Positions 6,536-12,279 of a stretch of DNA of 12,279 bases are shown one piece after another. Under the pieces are notes generated by a model. The model saw only the letters and a program-made list of their open reading frames with translations, did not search any database and was not told the DNA's origin. Numbering within the stretch: position 1 is the stretch's first letter; the number at the start of each line of letters is the position of its first letter. Made by a program: the position numbers and the translations under genes. Location: contig CANBSV010000082.1 in assembly GCA_947372225.1 (NCBI GenBank), forward strand, positions 1-12,279. The letters are read 5' to 3'. This DNA comes from Burkholderiales bacterium. GTDB lineage: Bacteria > Pseudomonadota > Gammaproteobacteria > Burkholderiales > Burkholderiaceae_C.

Positions 6536-7252
6536 ATGGCTTTCACGACTGGAATCGCCACCACCTCCAGGGTCGCCACGCCCCGACCTGCGCCTGCGGC
6601 TGAATCGCTCTCGGCGATTTCGCAAGGTGCCGCAGCGCCCAACTCGAGACTGGCCAAGTTGCGAGCGCAAGTGCCCAAGCAGGGACAGGCCTCGTTCTTC
6701 TTCTACGACGCTCACTTCAAGAGCGATGCGGTCAAGGTCCTGCCCGGCGAGTACTACGTCGACAACCAGGACTTGCTGATCATGACAACGCTGGGTTCGT
6801 GCATCGCCGCGTGCCTGTGGGACCGCAACGCCGGCGTGGGTGGGATGAACCACTTCATGCTGCCCGACGGCGTGGGCGATTCAGGCCGCTACGGCTCGTT
6901 CGCAATGGAAATGCTGATCAACGAAATGCTCAAGCGCGGAGCCAGCCGCTCCGGCATGGAAGCCAAGGTCTTCGGCGGCGGCCAGGTGGTCAGCGGCATG
7001 ACGACGATGAACGTGGGCGAGCGCAACACCGCGTTCGTGCTCGACTACCTCAAGACCGAGCGCATCCCCGTGGTGTCCAAGGACGTGCTCGACATCTACC
7101 CCCGCAAGGTGTGCTTCCTGCCTGCCAGCGGCAAGGCGATGGTCAAGCGCCTGGCAGCCACGAACACCGAAGCACTGCTTGTGCAAGACCGCATGGCCAC
7201 CGAACGAGCGTCGAGTTCGAGCAGTGCCGGCGGATCGGTGGACCTCTTTTGA
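6536..7252 (+). CDS. cheD: Chemoreceptor glutamine deamidase CheD
   Basis: CheD converts specific receptor glutamines to glutamates, creating methylation sites, and in some bacteria binds CheC. The 238-residue product contains the catalytic Cys89 in TTLGSCIAACLWD and His106 in GGMNHFMLP, followed by GRYGSFAMEMLINEML and the FGGG segment, all typical. Residues 1-50 are an Ala/Ser/Pro/Thr-rich, probably disordered extension before the core begins near FFFYDAHF; the tail after about 215 is Ser-rich and ends in SVDLF. The ATG at 6536 is the first sensible start after the cheR stop. Its nearest purine-rich site (AAGG) is 12 bases away, so initiation may be modest or coupled to cheR. No cheC is visible here. 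Identity is secure; the exact N-terminus is less so. Confidence 0.94.
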   Translation: MAFTTGIATTSRVATPRPAPAAESLSAISQGAAAPNSRLAKLRAQVPKQGQASFFFYDAHFKSDAVKVLPGEYYVDNQDLLIMTTLGSCIAACLWDRNAGVGGMNHFMLPDGVGDSGRYGSFAMEMLINEMLKRGASRSGMEAKVFGGGQVVSGMTTMNVGERNTAFVLDYLKTERIPVVSKDVLDIYPRKVCFLPASGKAMVKRLAATNTEALLVQDRMATERASSSSSAGGSVDLF

Positions 7253-7277
7253 GTTGGGCCCAGGCTCAACATTTTTC
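7253..7277 (+). terminator. Terminator-like hairpin between cheD and cheB
   Basis: Just after the cheD stop, GTTGGGC (7253-7259) can pair with GCTCAAC (7264-7270), allowing one G-U pair, around a CCAG tetraloop. ATTTTT (7271-7276) follows. A 7-bp stem followed by five Ts is the layout of a short intrinsic terminator. Being inside a likely operon, it may act as a partial terminator or a 3'-end stabiliser that lowers cheB relative to cheR and cheD. The stem is short and the claim is from inspection only. Confidence 0.45.
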
Positions 7278-7297
7278 CGATCACCTGAAGAAACAAC

Positions 7298-8386
7298 ATG
7301 GCCAAGACACGTGTGGTGGTGGTGGACGACTCTGCGCTGGTGCGCAGACTGCTGAGCGAAATCATCAACCGCCAGCCCGACATGGAATGTGTGGGTGCGG
7401 CGGCTGACCCGCTGATCGCCCGCGAGATGATCCGCGAACTGAACCCGGACGTGATCACGCTCGACGTCGAAATGCCGCGCATGGACGGCATCGATTTCCT
7501 CGGCAAACTCATGCGACTGCGGCCCATGCCGGTGGTGATGGTCTCCACGCTCACCGAACGAGGAGCCGACGTCACCATGCGCGCACTCGAACTCGGCGCC
7601 GTCGACTTCGTGGCCAAGCCGAAGATCGGCGTGGTCGACGGTTTGAATCTGCTGGCGCACGACATCACGGACAAGGTGCGCATCGCGTCGAAAGCGCGCA
7701 TGCACCGCGCAGCACCCGTCCAGACCGCCTCCGCGAGCACGGACAGCGCTCGCCCTGTGGCTGCGGCGGCCGCGATAGGCCGGCTGTCCACCGAAAAGAT
7801 CATCTTCATTGGCGCGAGCACCGGCGGCACCGAGGCGACCAAGGAAGTGCTGATGAACTTGCCAGCCGACTGCCCGGCGGTGCTCATCACTCAGCACATG
7901 CCACCCGGATTCACCAAGAGCTATGCCGCGCGACTCGACGGCTTGTGCCGCATGAGCGTGGCCGAAGCGCGCGACGGCGAGCGCATCCTGCCCGGCCATG
8001 CCTACATCGCACCGGGTGGCTTTCACCTGAGTGTCGAGCGCAGCGGGGCGAACTACATTGCCCGCGTGATCGATGGCGAGCCGGTCAACCGCCACAAACC
8101 ATCGGTTGAGGTGCTGTTCAAGTCGGCAGCGCGCGTGGTCGGCCCCAACGCATTCGGACTGATGCTCACCGGCATGGGCGCCGATGGCGCTTCGGCCATG
8201 AAGGAAATGCGCGACGCCGGCAGCTACAACCTGGTGCAAGACGAAGCCAGCTGCGTGGTGTTCGGCATGCCACGCGAGGCGATCGCCGCGGGTGCCGCCC
8301 ACGAAGTGCTGCCACTCACGCACATCGCCGGCAAACTCATCGAGCGCTTGCGCAGCACCAACGCTTTGGCCCACAGCCGGGTCTGA
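7298..8386 (+). CDS. cheB: Chemotaxis response regulator protein-glutamate methylesterase CheB
   Basis: Removes receptor methyl esters and deamidates receptor glutamines when phosphorylated by CheA, opposing CheR. The 362-residue protein has a receiver domain (about 4-122) with the acidic pair D10-D11, phosphoacceptor D56 in LDVEMPRMDG, T84 and K107. A 40-residue Ala/Ser-rich linker leads to the methylesterase domain (about 165-355). The catalytic triad is complete: S174 in GASTGG, H200 in TQHMPPGF and D296 in TGMGADG. The ATG at 7298 is preceded by GAAG at about 7 bases. It follows cheD by 45 bases that contain a terminator-like hairpin, and converges on hemW with 10 bases between the stops. 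CheA is not in the window, so phosphorylation must come from a kinase encoded elsewhere. Confidence 0.97.
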   Translation: MAKTRVVVVDDSALVRRLLSEIINRQPDMECVGAAADPLIAREMIRELNPDVITLDVEMPRMDGIDFLGKLMRLRPMPVVMVSTLTERGADVTMRALELGAVDFVAKPKIGVVDGLNLLAHDITDKVRIASKARMHRAAPVQTASASTDSARPVAAAAAIGRLSTEKIIFIGASTGGTEATKEVLMNLPADCPAVLITQHMPPGFTKSYAARLDGLCRMSVAEARDGERILPGHAYIAPGGFHLSVERSGANYIARVIDGEPVNRHKPSVEVLFKSAARVVGPNAFGLMLTGMGADGASAMKEMRDAGSYNLVQDEASCVVFGMPREAIAAGAAHEVLPLTHIAGKLIERLRSTNALAHSRV

Positions 8387-8396
8387 CGGCTTTCGC

Positions 8397-9692
8397 TCAG
8401 CGGTCCTCGGGCAAGAACAGCTCGAGCACGTCGTTGAGCAAGTCGTAGCCGCGCTCGGTCGGTCGGATCCAGCCGGCATCACGCAACAGCCAACCCTGGC
8501 GCACCGCTTCGTCAATCGCCGGGTGAATGCTGCTCAGCGGCAGCCCGGTGCGCTCGGTGTAACGCGTCAACTCGATGCCGTCCTTCAGCCGCAAGCCGTT
8601 GAGCATGAACTCGAACGGCAACTGCTTGCGCGAGACCTCTTCCTGCTGCGCCACCGCATGACCGCCCAGCGCGTGCTGCATGTAGCGCGAGGGATCGCGG
8701 AACCGTACCTGCCGCACCACGCGGTGGGGGTAGCTCAGCTTGCTGTGCGCGCCCGCCCCGATGCCCAGATAGTCGCCAAACTGCCAGTAGTTCAGGTTGT
8801 GCGCACAGGCGTGCCCGGGTCGCGCGAACGCTGAAACCTCGTAGCGCGCAAGACCTGCGGCTTCGGTGGCCTGCGCCAGGTGATCGAGCATGTCGAAGGC
8901 GATGTCCTCATCGGGCAGCGCCAGTGCCCCCGTCGGCGGGTGTTTGGCGAACAGCGTGTTGGGCTCGACCGTCAGGTGATAGATCGACAGATGCGGCGGC
9001 GAAAACGACAGCGCCGTGGCCAGATCGCGCTGCAGTTCGGCCAGCGTCTGGCCCGGCAGCGCATACATCAGATCGAGGTTGAAGGTGTCAAACGCGTCGC
9101 TCGCCTCAACCAGTGCTGCGCGCGCCTGCGCCGCATCGTGAACCCGGCCGAGTGCAGACAGCTTGGCGTCGTCAAAGCTTTGCACACCCACCGACAAGCG
9201 CGTGACGCCTGCTGCACGGTAGCCTCGAAAGCGGTCGCGCTCGAAGGTGCCGGGGTTGGCCTCGAGCGTGATTTCGCAGCCGGGATCGAGCGGCAACAGC
9301 GCGCGGATGTCGGCCAGCAACTGCTCGATGGCCGCGGGAGAAAACAGGCTCGGCGTGCCGCCACCGATGAACACCGAATGCACGCGCCGGCCCCAGATGA
9401 ACGGCAGCGCCGATTCCAGATCACGTCGCAGCGCCTCGAGGTAGCGCGTCTCGGGCAGACCCCCCGGTGCTGAGGGCCGGTGCTCGTGTGAATTGAAGTC
9501 GCAGTAGGGGCACTTCTTCAGGCACCAAGGCAGGTGCACGTACAACGACAGAGGCGGCATCGCCGACAGGCTGAGCGTGCCGGGGCGCAGGTAGCGAGAG
9601 AGCAACTGCTGCAGGTCGATCGGCGTGGTGCCAGACTCGTCGCCGGAGGCCGGCGGGGTTGCTGTGACGGGCGTGATCGGGATATCAGCCAA
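8397..9692 (-). CDS. hemW: Radical SAM heme chaperone HemW
   Basis: HemW is the heme-binding radical SAM protein related to HemN and often misannotated as coproporphyrinogen III oxidase; it is thought to deliver heme to respiratory enzymes. The 431-residue product carries the 4Fe-4S motif CLKKCPYCDFNSH with C57, C61 and C64, the HemW form, where Phe follows the third Cys's Asp in place of the extra Cys of HemN. IGGGTPSLF, ITLEANPGTFE, RLSVGVQSFDD, LDLMYALPGQT and HNLNYWQFGDYLGIGAGAHS follow in order, and a winged-helix HemN C-terminal domain ends the protein. The TTG at 9692 overlaps rdgB by 8 bases and has a GAGG 9 bases upstream, so I keep it. The only early ATG (residue 45) would remove a 44-residue extension. 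It is the last gene of the kinase-to-hemW run. Confidence 0.94.
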   Translation of the reverse strand: MADIPITPVTATPPASGDESGTTPIDLQQLLSRYLRPGTLSLSAMPPLSLYVHLPWCLKKCPYCDFNSHEHRPSAPGGLPETRYLEALRRDLESALPFIWGRRVHSVFIGGGTPSLFSPAAIEQLLADIRALLPLDPGCEITLEANPGTFERDRFRGYRAAGVTRLSVGVQSFDDAKLSALGRVHDAAQARAALVEASDAFDTFNLDLMYALPGQTLAELQRDLATALSFSPPHLSIYHLTVEPNTLFAKHPPTGALALPDEDIAFDMLDHLAQATEAAGLARYEVSAFARPGHACAHNLNYWQFGDYLGIGAGAHSKLSYPHRVVRQVRFRDPSRYMQHALGGHAVAQQEEVSRKQLPFEFMLNGLRLKDGIELTRYTERTGLPLSSIHPAIDEAVRQGWLLRDAGWIRPTERGYDLLNDVLELFLPEDR

Positions 9693-10299
9693 GGCGCCAG
9701 ACCTCGCGCATTTGCTGCAGCATGTCGCGCGCGGCCAGACCGCGGTGGCTGCGCGCGTTCTTGTCGGCCGCGCTCAACTCGGCCACCGAACACTGCAGTT
9801 CGGGGATGAACATCAGCGGGTCATATCCAAAGCCGGCCTCGCCACGCGGCTCGCAAAGGATCACGCCGGGCCAGCGTCCGAGGGCGACCAGCGGCTGCGG
9901 ATCATCGGCCGAGCGCACCGCCACCAGCGCGCAGACGAACCGAGCCGTGCGGTTGGCGCCGGCGCCCACCCCGGCCAGTTGTTCGATCAGCACACGGTTG
10001 TTGGACGCGTCACCCTTGGCTTGCCCGAAATCCTGGGCATAACGCGCCGATCGCACACCGGGCGCGCCGCCCAGCGCATCGACGCACAGCCCGGAATCGT
10101 CGGCGATCGACGCCGCGCCTGAGTGCTGCGAGGCATGGCGCGCCTTGGCCAGCGCGTTTTCGATGAAGGTCCGGTGCGGCTCGTCGGCCTCGGCGATGCC
10201 CAGCTCGCCCTGACACACCAGCGACAACCCCAACGGCGAGAACAGCGCCTGCAACTCGGCGAGCTTGCCCGCGTTGTTCGACGCCAGCACCAACCTCAT
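9685..10299 (-). CDS. rdgB: XTP/dITP pyrophosphatase (RdgB/HAM1)
   Basis: Hydrolyses non-canonical purine triphosphates (dITP, XTP, ITP) to monophosphate and pyrophosphate, keeping deaminated bases out of DNA and RNA. The 204-residue length is normal. The substrate loop is LASNNAGKLAEL (5-16); the metal-binding segment is ADDSGLCVDALGGAPGVRSARY (66-87), followed by FGYDPLMFIPEL and the SHRG base-recognition motif near the end. The ATG at 10299 starts 4 bases after the rph stop. The only purine stretch nearby (GAAG) is too close to act as a normal ribosome site, so translation is probably coupled to rph. The 3' end overlaps the hemW start by 8 bases. rph-rdgB adjacency is common in bacteria and supports the call. 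Confidence 0.97.
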   Translation of the reverse strand: MRLVLASNNAGKLAELQALFSPLGLSLVCQGELGIAEADEPHRTFIENALAKARHASQHSGAASIADDSGLCVDALGGAPGVRSARYAQDFGQAKGDASNNRVLIEQLAGVGAGANRTARFVCALVAVRSADDPQPLVALGRWPGVILCEPRGEAGFGYDPLMFIPELQCSVAELSAADKNARSHRGLAARDMLQQMREVWRLG

Positions 10300-10303
10300 G
10301 ACT

Positions 10304-11029
10304 TCACAGCCCGAGAGCCTGACGCTGCGCAGCGACCAACTGACGGATGCCCTGATCGGCCAGTTGCAGCAAGCTGGCCATCTCGTCGCGCGAGAACGCC
10401 GCGCCCTCTGCCGTGCCTTGCACTTCGACGAAGCCGCCGCCGCCAGTCATCACCACGTTCATGTCGGTGTCGCAAGCCGAGTCTTCGACGTACTCCAGAT
10501 CGAGCAGCGGCACCCCATTCACGATGCCCACCGACACCGCAGCCACGAAGTCACGAATCGGCGTGGCGGCGATCTTGCCCTTGGCCAGCAGGCCAGTCAC
10601 CGCGTCGTGCGCGGCAACGAATGCGCCAGTGATGGCAGCCGTGCGCGTGCCGCCATCCGCCTGGATCACGTCGCAGTCGAGCGAGATCGTGCGCTCACCG
10701 AGCAGGGACAGATCAAACACGCAGCGCAGCGAACGGCCGATCAGCCTCTGGATCTCTTGGGTGCGACCGCTTTGCTTGCCCTTGGCGGCCTCGCGGTCGC
10801 TGCGCGTGTGCGTGGCGCGCGGCAGCATGCCGTATTCGGCCGTCACCCAGCCTCGACCGGAGCCTCGTTGATGCGGCGGCACCTTTTCTTCGACCGACGC
10901 AGTGCACAGCACCTTGGTGTCGCCGAACTCGATGAGCACGGAGCCCTCGGCGTGCTTGGTGTACGAGCGCGTGATGCGGACCGGTCGCAGCGCATCGACG
11001 CCCCGAGCTTGCGTGCGTTCAAAACCCAT
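10304..11029 (-). CDS. rph: Ribonuclease PH
   Basis: Phosphorolytic 3'-5' exoribonuclease that trims tRNA precursors and degrades structured RNA, acting as a hexameric ring. At 241 residues it is full length. Seen are the N-terminal RPVRITRSYTKHAEGSVLIEFG, the phosphate-binding SGRTQEIQRLIGRSLR and GGTRTAAITGA, and the catalytic acidic cluster LDLEYVEDSACDTDMNVV, ending in the usual QALGL helix. Unlike the frameshifted rph of E. coli K-12 strains, this frame is intact. The ATG at 11029 has an excellent AGGAG 6 bases upstream, so the longer frame reaching 11233 inside the phosphatase gene is rejected. It lies 11 bases after the PP2C gene and 4 before rdgB. Confidence 0.97.
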   Translation of the reverse strand: MGFERTQARGVDALRPVRITRSYTKHAEGSVLIEFGDTKVLCTASVEEKVPPHQRGSGRGWVTAEYGMLPRATHTRSDREAAKGKQSGRTQEIQRLIGRSLRCVFDLSLLGERTISLDCDVIQADGGTRTAAITGAFVAAHDAVTGLLAKGKIAATPIRDFVAAVSVGIVNGVPLLDLEYVEDSACDTDMNVVMTGGGGFVEVQGTAEGAAFSRDEMASLLQLADQGIRQLVAAQRQALGL

Positions 11030-11035
11030 GGAGGG

Positions 11036-11040
11036 CTCCT
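11036..11040 (-). promoter_or_regulatory. rph ribosome binding site
   Basis: AGGAG, 6 bases before the rph ATG, filling most of the 11-base gap after the phosphatase stop codon. It decides the rph start and suggests rph initiates independently as well as by read-through of ribosomes. Confidence 0.75.
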
Positions 11041-11952
11041 TCAGATTTTGTTTTTGAGAGACGTGCGCCGGATGGCGTCGTTGATTTCCTTGATGGAGCG
11101 CTCGATCTCGGCATCGTCGAGATCTTCGCCGGCATCGTGGCCCAAAACGCTGGCCTGGATGGTCGAAGCGAACACTTCGTCCCCCAGGGAGCGCGTGGAC
11201 ACGCCGTCGGGGTCGGCCTCGGCCGCTTCCCATTCGACCGCCATCACCGAGACGTTGTCACAGGTCGCGCCACCGTTGCGCAGCGCTTGCTCGACCAACT
11301 CAGGAACCGCCTCGCCGATCGAAAGCCGCGACAGTTGCTCGACGATGGCCGCATCGGTCACGGTGTCCCACAGGCCATCGGAACACAGCAGCAGCCGATC
11401 GCCGCCTTGCATGCCAAACGGCCCGGCGGTGTCGATCAGCGGTTTGCCGGGGCTGCCCAGACAGGTGAACAGCAGGTTTCGGTTGGGCTGGTCCCGCATC
11501 GGCACCACCGACTGCAAGGACTCCTGAAGCTCGCTGTAGGAGTGGTCGCGGGTGCGAACGATCAGTTTACCGTCGCGCACCAGATAAAGACGCGAGTCGC
11601 CGCAATGCGCCCAGTAAGCCAGGTCGCCTTGCAGCAAACAGGCTACCACCGTGGTGCGCGGGGTGTCTGGCAGACCCCGATGGGTCGCATAGCGCAGCAG
11701 TTGATTGTGGCCAGCAAGAATGGCGCGCTGCAGAAAGTCGAGCGGGTCGGCCAGCATGGGCTTGCAGTCGCGCTGGAAGAGCGCCGACATCGTTTGCAGC
11801 GCAATTTGGGAAGCGACCTCGCCCTCCGGGTGGCCGCCCATGCCATCGGCCAACGCGAACAGCCCCGCATCGCGGGTGTACGAGTAGCCCATGCGGTCCT
11901 CGTTCTTTTCGCGGCCGCCTTTTCGGCTGACTTGATAGACGGAAAAGCGCAT
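11041..11952 (-). CDS. PP2C-family serine/threonine protein phosphatase
   Basis: A soluble metal-dependent (PPM) phosphatase of 303 residues, expected to remove phosphate from Ser/Thr targets of the kinase encoded just upstream. The motifs are in order: KNEDR (16-20), LADGMGGHPEGE (34-45) with metal ligand D36, the TT pair near 100, HCGDSRLYLVRDG (116-128), LLLCSDGLWDTV (187-198) and CDNVSVMAVEWE (231-242). All expected metal-binding acidic residues are present. Residues 240-303 form an acidic then basic tail (EDLDDAEIERSIKEINDAIR) outside the catalytic core, perhaps a docking helix; I do not recognise it as a domain. There are no membrane segments. The ATG at 11952 is 30 bases after the kinase stop and lacks a strong Shine-Dalgarno sequence. 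Confidence 0.95.
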   Translation of the reverse strand: MRFSVYQVSRKGGREKNEDRMGYSYTRDAGLFALADGMGGHPEGEVASQIALQTMSALFQRDCKPMLADPLDFLQRAILAGHNQLLRYATHRGLPDTPRTTVVACLLQGDLAYWAHCGDSRLYLVRDGKLIVRTRDHSYSELQESLQSVVPMRDQPNRNLLFTCLGSPGKPLIDTAGPFGMQGGDRLLLCSDGLWDTVTDAAIVEQLSRLSIGEAVPELVEQALRNGGATCDNVSVMAVEWEAAEADPDGVSTRSLGDEVFASTIQASVLGHDAGEDLDDAEIERSIKEINDAIRRTSLKNKI

Positions 11953-11982
11953 GTGTCGTCGTGGGACCGAATCAGGCCGCGA

Positions 11983-12279
11983 TCAGGCCTTGGCGCCCGT
12001 CGACAGGTTTTCCAGTTGCAACTTCAAGCGTTCACCGAAAGTGAGCTTGGTGTAGCGGCGTTCGGTCTCTCGAGCCAGTTCCTTTTGAAGCGCGAACACG
12101 CTTTGAGGACGCGACAGCGCATCGAGCGACATGCACCATTCGGTGACCTCGAGCAGGTTGTCGGAGTAGACATTGCGAAGCCTTGACAGGCTCAACGCCA
12201 GACGGTCCTTCTCGGCTCGCTGAGGCGCGTCGTTGGGCGGGTAGCCCTGCATGCAGGCGTAAAGGCAGGCCCCGATGGC
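11983..12279 (-). CDS. Serine/threonine protein kinase, C-terminal fragment (cut by window edge)
   Basis: Only the last 98 residues are inside the window; the gene continues past 12279. The fragment begins AIGACLYACMQGYPPND, which fits subdomain IX of Hanks-type kinases (DxxAxGxxLY followed by a Gly-x-Pro-Pro loop). WCMSLDALSRPQSVFALQKEL matches subdomain XI with its conserved Arg. The protein ends about 35 residues after the kinase fold, at LENLSTGAKA. There is therefore no transmembrane helix or PASTA sensor after the kinase domain, unlike the PknB class of Gram-positive bacteria; any sensor would have to be N-terminal and is not visible. It is followed after 30 bases by the PP2C phosphatase, its probable partner. 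The active-site residues lie outside the window, so activity cannot be judged. Confidence 0.85.
   Translation of the reverse strand, partial: AIGACLYACMQGYPPNDAPQRAEKDRLALSLSRLRNVYSDNLLEVTEWCMSLDALSRPQSVFALQKELARETERRYTKLTFGERLKLQLENLSTGAKA

Noticed and set aside
8383..8400. A hairpin between the cheB and hemW stops (CTGA...GC-TTTC-GCTCAG)
   Set aside because: The stem needs a 2-base bulge and has no T-run on either strand, so I cannot call it a bidirectional terminator.
6881..8515. A 544-codon open frame on the minus strand across cheD and cheB
   Set aside because: It is antisense to two unmistakable genes with complete catalytic motifs. Its translation is His/Arg/Gly/Val rich with no domain, as expected of a GC-rich shadow frame.
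8397..9692. Oxygen-independent coproporphyrinogen III oxidase (HemN)
   Set aside because: The cluster motif is CxxxCxxCDF, as in HemW, without the fourth Cys of HemN, and the length and C-terminal domain match HemW.
11030..11233. A longer rph reading frame reaching into the phosphatase gene
   Set aside because: RNase PH begins at MGFERTQARGVDALRPVRITR after an AGGAG site; the upstream part is out-of-frame phosphatase sequence.

Overview
The window looks like a stretch of a high-GC betaproteobacterial chromosome, most likely Burkholderiales (Rubrivivax/Leptothrix/Comamonadaceae-like). This is inferred from the strong GC bias at third codon positions, from the gene neighbourhoods (fkpB-ispH; kinase-PP2C-rph-rdgB-hemW) and from the protein sequences. 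It is almost fully coding: thirteen genes, two of them cut by the window edges, and no gene-free stretch above 300 bases. I see no RNA genes, mobile elements, CRISPR arrays or long repeats.

Layout. (1) 1-2397, minus strand: fkpB, ispH and the N-terminal two thirds of serS, a housekeeping run (peptidyl-prolyl isomerase, last step of the MEP isoprenoid pathway, seryl-tRNA synthetase). (2) 2461-3842, plus strand: radC and an Smr-domain protein overlapping by 4 bases, divergent from fkpB across 63 bases. (3) 3859-5381, minus strand: a diguanylate cyclase (GGEEF active site, intact I-site) overlapping by 4 bases a FlhG/FleN-type MinD-family ATPase. (4) 5604-8386, plus strand: cheR-cheD-cheB, the chemoreceptor adaptation enzymes. 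The 222-base gap between blocks 3 and 4 carries a well-spaced sigma-28 (FliA) promoter reading toward cheR. (5) 8397-12279, minus strand: a Ser/Thr kinase C-terminus, a PP2C phosphatase, rph, rdgB and hemW, tightly packed (gaps of 30, 11 and 4 bases, then an 8-base overlap), so probably one operon.

How the parts fit. Blocks 3 and 4 form a motility island inside housekeeping genes: CheR methylates receptors, CheB demethylates and deamidates them, CheD deamidates them, and the divergent pair joins c-di-GMP synthesis to a flagellar-number ATPase. No cheA, cheW, cheY or receptor gene is present, so this island must serve a chemotaxis core encoded elsewhere. Block 5 joins a reversible Ser/Thr phosphorylation pair to RNA 3'-end trimming, nucleotide-pool cleaning and heme handling.

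I found no convincing wholly novel system. The observations most worth following are the FliA promoter, the coupled cyclase-FlhG pair with its uncertain start, and the terminator-like hairpin between cheD and cheB.
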